A stretch of DNA of 64,000 nucleotides, from contig NZ_WBJS01000004.1 in assembly GCF_009296265.1 (NCBI RefSeq), forward strand, positions 1 to 64,000, read 5' to 3'. This stretch comes from Thioclava sp. JE_KL1. GTDB lineage: Bacteria > Pseudomonadota > Alphaproteobacteria > Rhodobacterales > Rhodobacteraceae. Numbering within the stretch: the first letter of the stretch is position 1; each line of letters starts with the position of its first letter. Below, piece by piece: positions 32,235 through 41,279 of this stretch. Below the pieces are notes generated by a model that saw only the letters and a list, made by a program, of their open reading frames with translations, searched no databases and had not been told where the DNA came from. A program made the position numbers and the translations under genes.

Positions 32235-33398
32235 ATGCCCGTTCTCAACCGTATCGCCGATCTCGGCCCGCAAATGACCGAATGGCGGCACTGGCTGCAT
32301 CGCCATCCCGAGCTGCGCTTCGATCTGCACCAGACCTCGGAGTTTGTCGCAGCAAGGCTGCGTGAAATCGGGGTGGATGAGATCCATGAAGGGATCGCGC
32401 AGACCGGGATCGTGGCGCTGATCAAAGGGCAGGGCGAGGGGGCCACAATCGGCCTGCGCGCCGATATGGACGCGCTTCCGATCACGGAAGAAACCCATGC
32501 GGAGTACGCCTCCGAGACGCCCGGCAAGATGCATGCCTGCGGCCATGACGGGCATACGGCGATGCTTCTGGGGGCTGCGGCCTATTTGGCCGAGACCCGG
32601 AAATTCGCAGGCACCGTGGCGCTGATCTTCCAGCCCGCCGAGGAAGACGGCGGCGGGGCCGAGGTGATGGTCGATGCGGGCGTGATGGACCGTTTCGGCA
32701 TCTCGCGCGTCTTTGCGATCCACAACGCGCCGGGGCTGCCTTTCGGACATTTCTACACGACGCCCGGCCCCTATCTCGCTTCGGTCGACGAGGCGCGGGT
32801 GACGGTGACGGGGCGCGGCGGCCATGCGGCGACCCCGCAGGGCTGCATCGATCCGATCCCGGCGCTCTCGGCGATGGTGACTTCGCTGCAGACGGTGGTT
32901 TCGCGCAATGTCGGCGCGGGCGATGCGCTCGTCGTCTCGGTCACGCAGATCCATGCGGGCACCGCGCTCAACATCATTCCCGAAAGCGGGTTTCTCACCG
33001 CGACGATTCGCTGCTTCGAGCCGGACATCCGTGATCTGGCGGAAAAACGGCTACGCGAGATTTGCGAAGGCATAGCGTCGGCCCATGGCGTCAGCGTCGA
33101 AATTGAATACGAGCGTGGCTACCCGCCCACAGTGAACGACCCCGACGAGACCGGGTTCGCCGCCGAAGTCGCAAGTGAAATCGCAGGCCCCGAGCGTGTC
33201 GTGACTGACGCTCCGCGCGAAATGGGGGCCGAGGATTTCGCATATATGCTGGCGGCCCGGCCCGGCGCCTATCTCTTCATGGGCACCGGGGAGGGCGCGG
33301 GGCTCCACCATCCGCGCTTCGATTTCAACGACGAGGCCGCGCCCGTGGGCGCATCCTACCTCGCCCGTCTGGCCGAGCGCGCCTTGCCCCTGGGCTGA
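32235..33398 (+). CDS. M20D-family amidohydrolase (hippurate hydrolase/aminoacylase type)
   Basis: A 387-residue zinc-type amidohydrolase. Metal ligands are C102, H104 (CGHDGH, with H107), E136/E137 (QPAEED), H163 (AIHNAPG) and the C-terminal GLHHPRFDFND. The lid domain contains ARVTVTGRGGHAATPQ. Relatives release amino acids from N-acyl conjugates such as hippurate or indole-acetyl-amino acids; the substrate is not identifiable. No signal peptide. It diverges from mazG across a 63-base gap. Confidence 0.9.
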   Translation: MPVLNRIADLGPQMTEWRHWLHRHPELRFDLHQTSEFVAARLREIGVDEIHEGIAQTGIVALIKGQGEGATIGLRADMDALPITEETHAEYASETPGKMHACGHDGHTAMLLGAAAYLAETRKFAGTVALIFQPAEEDGGGAEVMVDAGVMDRFGISRVFAIHNAPGLPFGHFYTTPGPYLASVDEARVTVTGRGGHAATPQGCIDPIPALSAMVTSLQTVVSRNVGAGDALVVSVTQIHAGTALNIIPESGFLTATIRCFEPDIRDLAEKRLREICEGIASAHGVSVEIEYERGYPPTVNDPDETGFAAEVASEIAGPERVVTDAPREMGAEDFAYMLAARPGAYLFMGTGEGAGLHHPRFDFNDEAAPVGASYLARLAERALPLG

Positions 33399-33407
33399 GC
33401 CGCCTCT

Positions 33408-33468
33408 CTTCCCCTTGGGGAAAATATCCCGGGGACGCTCCGCAGGAGCGGGGGCAGAGCCCCTTTTT
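33408..33468. repeat. Dispersed intergenic repeat, minimal form (copy 3)
   Basis: CCCCTTGGGGAAAATATCCC is followed by a CGCTCC...GGAGCG stem and GGGGGCAGAGCCCC, then TTTTT. In this copy the final hairpin plus T-run looks like a working terminator for the amidohydrolase gene. Confidence 0.82.
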
Positions 33469-33654
33469 CCTTGCCGATCACAGCCCTCTGGCGACAGGGG
33501 GCCTGCGCCCCGTTTCCTTTCGCCCCGTCACCGCGACGTGAGGACGCGTTCACAGGGGCCGCTTCGCCTTGCCAAGCCTCAGGGCCACGGCTAGGGTGCG
33601 CGCCGACAACCGGGGCTTGCTGCCCCCAAGGCCCATGACAAAGGACCATAGATC

Positions 33655-33993
33655 ATGTTCGTGACCCCCGCTTTCGCGCAGGCCGCCGGTGGCGCCAGTA
33701 ACCCCGCCGCCGCGTTCGGCCAGTTCCTTCCCCTGATCCTGATCTTCGTGATCATGTATTTCCTGCTGATCCGTCCGCAGCAGAAAAAAGCCAAGGAGCA
33801 CAAGGCGATGCTCGAGGCTCTGCGCCGCGGTGATCAGGTCGTGACCCAGGGCGGCATTCTCGGCAAAGTCACCCATATCAAGGAAGACGGCGAGGTCGAG
33901 GTCGAGATCGCGCAGGGCGTCAAAGTCCGCGTGGTGAAATCGACCATCGTGCAGGTTGTTTCGCGCACCGAACCCGCCAAGACCTCTGAATAA
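33655..33993 (+). CDS. yajC: Preprotein translocase accessory protein YajC
   Basis: A 112-residue single-span protein of the SecDF-YajC complex. Membrane helix FLPLILIFVIMYFLLIRPQQ is followed by the conserved KKAKEHKAMLEALRRGDQVVTQGGILGKV and a basic/acidic tail. It lies 21 bases upstream of secD, the normal order. About 185 bases between the preceding repeat and this gene show no recognisable feature. Confidence 0.95.
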   Translation: MFVTPAFAQAAGGASNPAAAFGQFLPLILIFVIMYFLLIRPQQKKAKEHKAMLEALRRGDQVVTQGGILGKVTHIKEDGEVEVEIAQGVKVRVVKSTIVQVVSRTEPAKTSE

Positions 33994-34014
33994 GCCATAA
34001 AAGGCCCGTCCCCC

Positions 34015-35685
34015 ATGTTGCACATCTCGCTGTGGAAGCGCGTGCTGATCCTGATCATCATTTTGATCGGGGTCGTCTTTGCCGCGCCGAACATCTTTTA
34101 CAACCGGGTGGAGGGGCATAACGATGCCGTTGCCGCCGCCGCGAAGGGCGAGTCTCTGACGCCCGAGCAGCAGGCCGCGCAGGCTGGCTGGCCCGATTGG
34201 CTGCCCTCCGACATCGTCAATCTCGGCCTCGATCTGCGCGGTGGCGCGCAGCTTCTGGCCGAGGTCAATGTCGATGAAGTCTACAAGGCGCGCGTCGATG
34301 CGCTCTGGCCCGAGTTCCGCAAGGCGCTCGCCGCCGAACGCGGTACGCTCGGCTCGATCCGTCGTCTGAACGCCGATCCGGGCGTTCTGCGTATCCAGAT
34401 CGGCAATGCCGACCAGATCGCGGAAGCCCAGAAGATCGCCGAGACGCTGAACAACCCGGTCTCGTCGCTGACCGGTGTGGGGCAGAAGACGCTCGCGATC
34501 ACGACCCAAGGCAACCAGCTGATCATCCAGCTCTCGGATGCCGAGAAGGCCGCGACCGACGACCGCACGATGCAGCAATCGCTGGAGATCGTGCGCCGCC
34601 GGATCGACGCTGCGGGCACCCGTGAACCCACGATCGTGCGCGAAGGCTCCGACCGCATCCTGATCCAGGTGCCGGGCGCAAGCTCCGCGCAGGAGATCAA
34701 GCAGCTGATCGGCACCACGGCGAAACTGACCTTCAACTCGGTGATCGGCACCAGTTCGAACCCGAACGAGGCGGTGGGCTCGGATCAGGAAATCCTGCCC
34801 TCGGCCGATCAGAAGGGGCTCTACTACATCCTCGACAGCCTTCCGGTCGTGACCGGCGAGGACCTGACCGATGCGCGCCCCGATACCGACCAGAACGGCT
34901 ATCCGGCAGTGGCCTTCCGCTTCAACGCGAGCGCGGCTCGCACCTTCGGCGATTACACGCAGAACAATATCGGCAAACCCTTCGCCATCGTGCTCGACAA
35001 CAAGGTGATCTCGGCGCCCACGATCCAATCGCATATCGCGGGCGGCTCGGGCATCATCACCGGCCGGTTCACGGTGAAAGAGGCGACCGATCTTGCGCTG
35101 CTGCTGCGCGCCGGTGCGCTGCCTGCTTCGATGACCTTCCTCGAAGAGCGGACCATCGGCCCGGAGCTGGGCGCGGATTCGATCGCGGCCGGCAAGATGG
35201 CCGCAGCCGTCGGCGCAGTGCTCGTGGTGGTCTTCATGATCGCGTCCTACGGCACCTTCGGCGTCTTCGCCTCGCTGGCGCTGGCGATCAACATCGCGCT
35301 GATCTTCGCGATCCTGTCGGTGATCGGCGGCACGCTGACGCTGCCCGGTATCGCAGGGATCGTGCTGACGATGGGCACGGCGGTCGACGCCAATGTACTC
35401 GTGTTCGAGCGTATCCGCGAGGAGTTGCGCAATCAGCAGAAGGCGAAAGCCGCCCGCGCGATCGAGCTCGGCTACGAGCGCGCGATGTCCGCCATCGTCG
35501 ACGCGAACGTGACCACCTTCCTCACGGCGGTGATCCTCTTCGTGCTGGGCGCAGGCCCGGTGCGCGGGTTCGCCGTCACCTTCCTGATCGGGATCATCAC
35601 CTCGGTCTTCACCGCGATCTGGGTGACGCGGCTGTTCGTGAGCATCTGGTTCGCGCGCCGTCGTCCCCGCGAACTGGTACTGTAA
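34015..35685 (+). CDS. secD: Protein translocase subunit SecD
   Basis: With SecF it uses the proton-motive force to complete export of Sec substrates. The 556-residue protein has an N-terminal membrane helix, the periplasmic P1 region (LGLDLRGGAQLLAEV, VEIVRRRIDAAGTREPTI-like segment, FNASAARTFGDYT) and a C-terminal RND-like membrane domain with the family motif GTAVDANVLVFERIREEL. It is separated from secF by 13 bases. Confidence 0.97.
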   Translation: MLHISLWKRVLILIIILIGVVFAAPNIFYNRVEGHNDAVAAAAKGESLTPEQQAAQAGWPDWLPSDIVNLGLDLRGGAQLLAEVNVDEVYKARVDALWPEFRKALAAERGTLGSIRRLNADPGVLRIQIGNADQIAEAQKIAETLNNPVSSLTGVGQKTLAITTQGNQLIIQLSDAEKAATDDRTMQQSLEIVRRRIDAAGTREPTIVREGSDRILIQVPGASSAQEIKQLIGTTAKLTFNSVIGTSSNPNEAVGSDQEILPSADQKGLYYILDSLPVVTGEDLTDARPDTDQNGYPAVAFRFNASAARTFGDYTQNNIGKPFAIVLDNKVISAPTIQSHIAGGSGIITGRFTVKEATDLALLLRAGALPASMTFLEERTIGPELGADSIAAGKMAAAVGAVLVVVFMIASYGTFGVFASLALAINIALIFAILSVIGGTLTLPGIAGIVLTMGTAVDANVLVFERIREELRNQQKAKAARAIELGYERAMSAIVDANVTTFLTAVILFVLGAGPVRGFAVTFLIGIITSVFTAIWVTRLFVSIWFARRRPRELVL

Positions 35686-35698
35686 GGGAGATCGAGAC

Positions 35699-36685
35699 AT
35701 GGCATTCCGTCTGAAACTGGTCCCCGAAAAGACCAACTTCGACTTCTTCAAACATCAGGTCGCGACCTTCGGCTTCTCCGTCTTCATGGTGCTGGCCTCG
35801 ATCGTGCTGGTGCTCGTGATGGGGCTGAACCTCGGCATCGACTTCCGGGGCGGCACCACGATCCGCACCGAGGCCGATCAGACCGAGCCGGTCGACATCG
35901 GGGCCTACCGCTCCGCGATCGCGCCGCTCGATCTGGGCGACGTGCTGATCACGCAGGTCTATGACCCGAACTTCCGCGCCGATCAGAAGGTCGTCACGAT
36001 CCGCATTCAGGCGCAGGACGGTCAGGAGGCGATCAGCCCCGACACCCAGGCCAAGGTGCTGGAATCGCTCAAATCGGTGAACAAGGACATCAAGATCGTC
36101 GCCACCGAGTCGATTGGCCCCAAAGTCTCGGGCGAGCTGATCTGGACCGCGATCTGGTCCGTTCTGGCCGCCGTGGCCGCGATCCTCGTCTATATTTGGC
36201 TACGCTTTGAATGGCAGTTCTCGGTGGGCGCGGTCGCCGCGCTGATCCATGACGTGACCGTCACGGTCGGGATCTTCGCGCTGTTCCAGATCAAGTTCGA
36301 CCTGTCGATCATCGCGGCGCTGCTGACGATCCTCGGTTATTCGATCAACGATACCGTCGTCGTCTTCGACCGTCTTCGCGAGAACCTCGTGAAATACAAG
36401 AAGATGCCGCTGCGCGAGGTGATGAACCTCTCGGTCAACGAGACGCTGTCGCGCACCGTGATGACCTCGGGCACCACGCTGCTCGCTCTGATTTCGCTGC
36501 TCGTGCTGGGCGGCGACGTGATCCGCAACTTCGTCTTCGCGATGACCTGGGGCGTGATCGTGGGTACCTATTCCTCGGTCTATGTCGCAAAGAACATCGT
36601 CCTGTTCATCGGGCTCGACCGCAACAAGGAGAAGAAGGACCCCTCGGAGAAGTTCTTCGACAAAACGGATGTCGCTACTGACTGA
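35699..36685 (+). CDS. secF: Protein translocase subunit SecF
   Basis: Partner of SecD. The 328-residue protein carries GLNLGIDFRGGTTI after the first membrane helix, TESIGPKVSGEL before the second, and the membrane motifs GYSINDTVVVFDRLRENL and SRTVMTSGTTLLALI. Five to six membrane helices, normal length. Its end overlaps the next gene by 17 bases. Confidence 0.97.
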   Translation: MAFRLKLVPEKTNFDFFKHQVATFGFSVFMVLASIVLVLVMGLNLGIDFRGGTTIRTEADQTEPVDIGAYRSAIAPLDLGDVLITQVYDPNFRADQKVVTIRIQAQDGQEAISPDTQAKVLESLKSVNKDIKIVATESIGPKVSGELIWTAIWSVLAAVAAILVYIWLRFEWQFSVGAVAALIHDVTVTVGIFALFQIKFDLSIIAALLTILGYSINDTVVVFDRLRENLVKYKKMPLREVMNLSVNETLSRTVMTSGTTLLALISLLVLGGDVIRNFVFAMTWGVIVGTYSSVYVAKNIVLFIGLDRNKEKKDPSEKFFDKTDVATD

Positions 36686-37049
36686 AGCAAACTTCGGGGC
36701 CTCGCTGCCGATCGACGGCTACGGGCCGGGTTTCTTCCGCGTGGCCGGAGAGGTCACGCGAGGCTCGATCTGGGTCGCGGGCGAGGAAATGGGCAGCTGG
36801 GGCGGTCTGGACGACCGCGCTGCGCTGCGTGCGCTGGCAGACAAGCTCGACGTGTTGTTCATCGGCACGGGCGAAGAGATCGCCCATCTGCCGAAGGACC
36901 TCGTGGCGGAGCTGGAGGCCGAGGGGCTGATGTGCGAGGGCATGGCGACGCCTTCGGCGGCCCGGACCTATAACGTGCTGCTGTCGGAGGGCCGTCGGGT
37001 CGGCTGCGCGCTGATCGCTATGCCGGAAAACCCCGAGACGCCTGAATGA
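36669..37049 (+). CDS. Mth938-like (NDUFAF3-type) domain protein
   Basis: A 126-residue soluble protein with the Mth938/DUF498 pattern: [19 protein letters not shown] opening, [31 protein letters not shown], and [25 protein letters not shown]. The mitochondrial homologue NDUFAF3 aids complex I assembly; the bacterial role is unproven. It commonly follows secDF in alphaproteobacteria. ATG 36669 is chosen over longer in-frame possibilities because the match begins there. It overlaps ccmA by four bases. Confidence 0.85.
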   Translation: MSLLTEANFGASLPIDGYGPGFFRVAGEVTRGSIWVAGEEMGSWGGLDDRAALRALADKLDVLFIGTGEEIAHLPKDLVAELEAEGLMCEGMATPSAARTYNVLLSEGRRVGCALIAMPENPETPE

Positions 37050-37678
37050 GCATGCTGTCGGTCGAAGGGTTCGCGGTTTCGCGCGGTGGTCTCCCGGTTC
37101 TGGAAGGCCTGAGTTTTTCGCTCGATGCAGGTCATGCGCTGGTGCTGCGCGGCCCCAACGGGGTCGGCAAGACGACGCTTCTGCGCACCTTGGCCGGGCT
37201 GCAACCAGCGCTGGCCGGGACGGTCTCGATGCCGCCCGAAAGTATGGCCTATGCCGCGCATTCCGACGGGCTGAAATCCACGCTGACCGTGCGCGAGAAC
37301 CTCGGCTTCTGGGCCTCAATCTATGCGACCAGCGATATCGAACCGGCGCTTGAGCGGATGAACCTGCAAAGCCTCGAGACGCGGCCTGCCCATAGCCTGT
37401 CTGCCGGGCAGAAACGCCGCCTCGGCCTTGCGCGGCTTCTGGTCACCGGCCGCCCGATCTGGGTGCTGGACGAGCCGACCGTGTCGCTCGACACCGCCTC
37501 TGTCGCGCTCTTCGCCGAGGCCGTGCGCGGCCATCTGGCGGGGGGCGGAGCCGCGCTGATCGCGACCCATATTGATCTCGGGCTGAACGAGGCCTCCGTG
37601 CTCGACCTGACGCCCTTCAAGGCCAAGACGCCGGAAGAGGGCGGGATGCAGGGCGCTTTCGACGAGGCTTTCCTATGA
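37046..37678 (+). CDS. ccmA: Cytochrome c biogenesis ATP-binding protein CcmA
   Basis: ATPase of the CcmABCD complex, which releases holo-CcmE in c-type cytochrome maturation (System I). The 210-residue protein has Walker [10 protein letters not shown], signature [15 protein letters not shown] and Walker [13 protein letters not shown], with the switch histidine in IATHIDLG. It is coupled to the Mth938-like gene but separated from ccmB by 163 bases containing a dispersed repeat. Confidence 0.94.
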   Translation: MSMLSVEGFAVSRGGLPVLEGLSFSLDAGHALVLRGPNGVGKTTLLRTLAGLQPALAGTVSMPPESMAYAAHSDGLKSTLTVRENLGFWASIYATSDIEPALERMNLQSLETRPAHSLSAGQKRRLGLARLLVTGRPIWVLDEPTVSLDTASVALFAEAVRGHLAGGGAALIATHIDLGLNEASVLDLTPFKAKTPEEGGMQGAFDEAFL

Positions 37679-37707
37679 TCGCGCGGCGCGCTATCGGCGC
37701 GGTCGGG

Positions 37708-37820
37708 AGCCTCCGGCGGGGATATTTGGACCAAGCCGAAAGGACCTGCGCGCTGTTTCGGATTGGCAGAAATATCCCAGGGGATGAGCGGCGCAGCCGC
37801 GAAGGGGGCAGCGCCCCCTT
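37708..37820. repeat. Dispersed intergenic repeat inside the ccm operon (copy 4)
   Basis: It has two parts. The first is GGAGCCTCCGGCGGGGATATTTGGACCAAG-like sequence (37708-37740), in opposite orientation to the usual copy. The second is TTGGCAGAAATATCCCAGGGG... ending GGGGGCAGCGCCCCC (37762-37820). It separates ccmA from ccmB. Confidence 0.8.
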
Positions 37821-37841
37821 GGCTTCAGAAGGAGGTCGGGC

Positions 37842-38498
37842 ATGATCGCGCTTCTCATGCGAGACCTGCGCCTCGCCGTGCGCGCGGGCGGCGGCTTCGG
37901 CCTCGGGCTGGCCTTCTTCCTGATCGTAGTGACGCTGGTCCCGTTCGGGGTGGGCCCCGAGGGGAAGATCCTCGCGCGGATCGCGCCGGGCATCCTGTGG
38001 GTCGGCGCGCTTCTGGCCTGCCTGCTCTCGCTCGACCGGATTTTTGCGCTCGATTACGAGGATGGTTCGCTCGATCTGCTGGTCACCGCGCCGGTGCCGC
38101 TCGAAGGGGTCGTCTCGATCAAGGCGCTCGCGCATTGGATCACCACGGGGCTGCCGCTGGTCGTCGCAGCGCCCGTGTTCGGGATCTTGCTGCATCTGCC
38201 GCAAGGCGCGCATGTCTGGATGGTGATCTCACTGCTTCTGGGCACGCCGGCGCTATCGGTTCTGGGCACGTTCGGGGCCGCGCTGACGGTCGGACTGAAG
38301 CGCGGCGGACTTTTGTTGTCGCTGCTGGTCTTGCCATTCTATGTGCCGACCCTCATCTTCGGTGCGGAGCTCGTGCGCCGTGGCGCCGAGGGGATGAACA
38401 CTGAGACACCGCTTCTGATGCTGGCCGGGATCACGGCGGCGACGGTCGCGCTGGTGCCCTTCGCCTCGGCCGCCGCGATCCGCGTCAATCTGCGTTAG
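37842..38498 (+). CDS. ccmB: Haem exporter/CcmABCD membrane subunit CcmB
   Basis: A 218-residue inner-membrane protein with six hydrophobic segments and the family pattern LLMRDLRLAVRAGGG, LARIAPGILWVGALLACLLSL and the DRIFALDYEDGSLDLL region. It forms the membrane part of the CcmAB transporter-like module. GAAGGAGG precedes the ATG. It is followed 80 bases later by ccmC. Confidence 0.94.
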   Translation: MIALLMRDLRLAVRAGGGFGLGLAFFLIVVTLVPFGVGPEGKILARIAPGILWVGALLACLLSLDRIFALDYEDGSLDLLVTAPVPLEGVVSIKALAHWITTGLPLVVAAPVFGILLHLPQGAHVWMVISLLLGTPALSVLGTFGAALTVGLKRGGLLLSLLVLPFYVPTLIFGAELVRRGAEGMNTETPLLMLAGITAATVALVPFASAAAIRVNLR

Positions 38499-38578
38499 CG
38501 CAACCCGCGCGCGCGCCGTGATAGGAAGAGCCGTGATACACAGAGCCAACCTGGCCAGAAGGTGAGCAGAACAACAAG

Positions 38579-39307
38579 ATGTCGATCTGGGAATACGCCA
38601 ACCCCGTCAAATTCATGAAGACCACGGACAAGATCCTGCCCTGGACGGTGGGAATTGCCGCGATCACGCTGATCGTCGGGCTGGTCTGGGGCTATTTCTT
38701 CGTCCCGGCTGCCGAGAATTTCGGCGGCTCGGTGAAGGTGATCTATGTCCATGTCCCCGCCGCGATGATGGCGATCAACATCTGGGTGATGATGGTCGTG
38801 ACCTCGCTGATCTGGCTGATCCGCCGCCACCATGTCTCGGCGCTGGCCGCGAAAGCTGCCGCTCCCATCGGCGCGGTGATGACGCTGATCGCTTTGATCA
38901 CCGGCGCGGTCTGGGGCCAGCCGATGTGGGGTACCTGGTGGGAATGGGATCCGCGCCTGACCTCGTTCCTGATCCTGTTCCTGTTCTACCTTGGCTATAT
39001 TGCGCTTTGGGCGGCGGTCGAGAACCCCGACACGGCCGCCGATCTGACCGGCGTGCTCAGCCTCGTCGGCGGGGTGTTCGCGGTGCTCTCGCGCTATGCA
39101 GCGAATTTCTGGAACCAGGGGCTGCATCAGGGGGCGACGCTCTCGATGGATTCCGAGCAGCACATCGCCGATGTCTACTGGTTCCCGCTGCTTCTCTGCT
39201 TGGCCGGGTTCGTCTTCTTCTTCCTCGCGCTGGTGCTGATCCGCACCCGCACCGAGGTCCGCGCGCGCCGACTGGGCGCCATCCAGCAACGTGAGCGCAT
39301 GGCATGA
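38579..39307 (+). CDS. ccmC: Haem-handling protein CcmC
   Basis: Presents haem to CcmE. The 242-residue, six-helix protein has the tryptophan-rich signature WGQPMWGTWWEWDPRLTS on a periplasmic loop, with haem-ligand histidine candidates in VHVPAAMM and NQGLHQGAT. It overlaps ccmD by four bases. Confidence 0.95.
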   Translation: MSIWEYANPVKFMKTTDKILPWTVGIAAITLIVGLVWGYFFVPAAENFGGSVKVIYVHVPAAMMAINIWVMMVVTSLIWLIRRHHVSALAAKAAAPIGAVMTLIALITGAVWGQPMWGTWWEWDPRLTSFLILFLFYLGYIALWAAVENPDTAADLTGVLSLVGGVFAVLSRYAANFWNQGLHQGATLSMDSEQHIADVYWFPLLLCLAGFVFFFLALVLIRTRTEVRARRLGAIQQRERMA

Positions 39308-39522
39308 GTGATACGACCGAGCAAGGCGGCACCGTCACCGAGGGCGGCGTCGTCCTCGTGGACCCGTCCACCAAATCCTACACCGAAACCGTCAACATCG
39401 CCTGGGCCTCGACGGTCGTGCTTCTGGTGCTGATCGTCGTCGTCTCGTTGATGCGTGGCGCGAAGGTGAAACGTCAATTGGCCGAGGCCGAGGCCCGCCG
39501 GAAAGGGGGCGCACATGGTTAA
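39304..39522 (+). CDS. ccmD: CcmD, small haem exporter subunit
   Basis: A 72-residue single-span protein: SYTETVNIAWASTVVLLVLIVVVSLMRGAKVKRQLAE. This is the CcmD layout of one membrane helix followed by a basic segment. The N-terminal ~25 residues are longer than in many CcmDs. It overlaps both ccmC and ccmG, so position supports the call more than sequence. Confidence 0.85.
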   Translation: MSDTTEQGGTVTEGGVVLVDPSTKSYTETVNIAWASTVVLLVLIVVVSLMRGAKVKRQLAEAEARRKGGAHG

Positions 39523-40051
39523 GCCGCTGATGCTGCTGCCATTGATCGTGGTCGTCGGATTTGTTGGTGCCGCTTATGTCGGGATGCAGCGCGAGAATCC
39601 GACGCAAATCCCCACCGCCTTTGCGGGTAAGTCCGCGCCGCCGGTGCAGCTTGAACCGCTGGGCGATTTCAAACCCTTCACCGATGCCGATCTGAAGGAC
39701 GGCAAGGTCAAACTGGTAAACTTCTGGGCCTCGTGGTGCGCGCCGTGCCGGGTGGAGCATCCCAACCTCGAAGCGCTCGCCGAAGAGGGGATCCCGATCT
39801 ACGGGGTCAATTACAAGGACAAGCCCGTCAAAGCGCAGGGCTTCCTGAGCGAGATGGGCAATCCGTTTGCCGAACTCGGCGCCGATCCGAACGGCAAGAT
39901 GGCGCTGAACTGGGGCGTCTACGGCGTGCCCGAGACCTTCGTGATCGATGGTACGGGCAAGGTGCTCTATCGCTTCGCCGGTCCGCTGACCGAGCGCGTG
40001 ATTGCCTCGGATCTGCGACCGCTTCTGAACGGCGAGACGGCCGCGAAATAA
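39515..40051 (+). CDS. ccmG: Thiol:disulfide interchange protein CcmG/DsbE
   Basis: Membrane-anchored periplasmic thioredoxin that reduces apocytochrome c haem-binding cysteines. The 178-residue protein has an N-terminal anchor (LMLLPLIVVVGFVGAAYVG), the redox motif WCAPC (C75/C78) and the CcmG acidic-side marker GVPETFVIDGTGKV. Last gene of this ccm group; ccmE, ccmF and ccmH are not in the window. A strong bidirectional terminator follows. Confidence 0.95.
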   Translation: MVKPLMLLPLIVVVGFVGAAYVGMQRENPTQIPTAFAGKSAPPVQLEPLGDFKPFTDADLKDGKVKLVNFWASWCAPCRVEHPNLEALAEEGIPIYGVNYKDKPVKAQGFLSEMGNPFAELGADPNGKMALNWGVYGVPETFVIDGTGKVLYRFAGPLTERVIASDLRPLLNGETAAK

Positions 40052-40102
40052 AGGGCAGGGCGCAAGCGCGCCACTTTCCCCGATCCCGATCGCATCAAAA
40101 GC

Positions 40103-40130
40103 AAAGGCCCCCGGTTCGGGGGCCTTTCTT
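40103..40130. terminator. Bidirectional terminator between ccmG and ssb
   Basis: AAAGGCCCCC pairs perfectly with GGGGGCCTTT across GGTTC. The stem is followed by CTT on the plus strand and by GCTTTTG on the minus strand, serving both convergent genes. Confidence 0.85.
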
Positions 40131-40139
40131 GTCTCTAAC

Positions 40140-40655
40140 TCAGAACGGGATTTCGTCGTCGAAATCCGAGCGGCCACCGCCGCCGCCACCGGAGCCGCCC
40201 GAGGACGGGCCGCCATAGCCGCCGCCATCATCGTAGCCGCCGCCACCCGAGGACGGGCCGCCGTAGCCACCGCCGCCGCCGCCTTGACCGCCGCCCGAGC
40301 CGCCAGGCCCGTCGAGCATGGTCAGTTCCGAGCGATAGGGGCGCAGCACGACCTCGGTCGAGTAGCGGTCCTGACCGTTCTGGTCCTGCCATTTGCGGGT
40401 TTCGAGCTGGCCCTCGATATAGACTTTCGAACCTTTGCGCAGATATTGCTCCGCGACTTTCGCCAGCGGCTCCGAGAAGATCGCGACCGAATGCCATTCG
40501 GTGCGCTCCTTGCGCTCGCCGGTATTGCGGTCGCGCCACGTCTCGGAGGTGGCGATGCGCAGGTTGCACACCTTGCCGCCGTTCGAGAAGGTCCGCACCT
40601 CCGGGTCTCGGCCCAGATTGCCGATCAGAATGACCTTGTTGACGCTGCCTGCCAT
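40140..40655 (-). CDS. ssb: Single-stranded DNA-binding protein
   Basis: Coats single-stranded DNA in replication and repair. The 171-residue protein has an OB fold ([58 protein letters not shown]), a glycine-rich linker (about 118-160) with a repeated [11 protein letters not shown] unit, and the acidic tip DFDDEIPF that recruits partner proteins. ATG 40655 is chosen because the OB fold starts there; the longer frame upstream has no match. Confidence 0.97.
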   Translation of the reverse strand: MAGSVNKVILIGNLGRDPEVRTFSNGGKVCNLRIATSETWRDRNTGERKERTEWHSVAIFSEPLAKVAEQYLRKGSKVYIEGQLETRKWQDQNGQDRYSTEVVLRPYRSELTMLDGPGGSGGGQGGGGGGYGGPSSGGGGYDDGGGYGGPSSGGSGGGGGGRSDFDDEIPF

Positions 40656-40930
40656 ATTGCCTCCGCCTCGCGATTCTAGAATTGGTCCCAAAGGGTATAG
40701 AGCAGAGCCCCGCTGGAGCCTAGGGGCGAAGCTTCGCTCAACCGTGACGGAAAGCGGCGAAATCCCGCGTGCATCTTTGGTTTGAGAGCGATTTCGGCCC
40801 CGGATTTCCAACCTTGTGCCGATAGATGGCGCCGTGGGTTTGCCACAGGTCTGGACGAGCCGGACGGCACACGGGGACGAACCCCACCCGATCCGGTCGA
40901 GCAACCCTACATCCCATGAGGAGATACCCC

Positions 40931-41194
40931 ATGAAATACCTGATGCTGATCGCCGCGAGCGCCACGATTGCCGCAGCCTCCACTCTCCCCGCTCTCGCAG
41001 AAGGTGGCGAAGGCGCCGTGGCCCCGGCGAAAGAGCAGAAGCTTTCCGCCGAGCTGAAAAATCAGGGCTACGACGTGCGCCGGATGGAAATGGAAGACGG
41101 CTATATCGAAGTCTACGCGATGAAGGACGGCAAGCGCGCCCAACTCTACTTCGATTCCAACCTCAAGCAGGTGAAGCGCTCGGGCGACAACTAA
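40931..41194 (+). CDS. Exported PepSY-domain protein
   Basis: An 87-residue protein: signal peptide [20 protein letters not shown] (ALA cleavage), then a PepSY-like repeat, [30 protein letters not shown]-type strand-helix pattern ending [14 protein letters not shown]. PepSY domains inhibit peptidases or pack against membrane oxidoreductases. AGGAGA precedes the ATG. It lies 85 bases upstream of a b-type cytochrome gene; PepSY/cytochrome pairs are common, so a shared role is plausible. Confidence 0.82.
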   Translation: MKYLMLIAASATIAAASTLPALAEGGEGAVAPAKEQKLSAELKNQGYDVRRMEMEDGYIEVYAMKDGKRAQLYFDSNLKQVKRSGDN

Positions 41195-41279
41195 TCGTCA
41201 GCGCCTTTTCGACGGGCCGGTATAATCCGGCCCGTCTTCCTCACGCCAGTCTTTCCAGAAGCAGCAGGAGGGCCCGATC

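Noticed and set aside
32172-32954. Long upstream extension of the mazG reading frame giving a 541-residue protein
   Set aside because: The extension is antisense to the amidohydrolase gene, has no recognisable domain, and the ATG at 32171 has a good ribosome-binding site and starts the MazG match.
33550-35751. 733-residue open frame antisense to secD
   Set aside because: It mirrors the codon structure of secD/yajC in GC-rich DNA, is full of low-complexity Asp/His/Arg sequence and has no protein-family resemblance.
40140-40320. Tandem repeat in ssb as a possible separate repeat or CRISPR-like array
   Set aside because: The periodic GGCGG/CCGCC units encode the glycine-rich linker of SSB and have no spacer structure.
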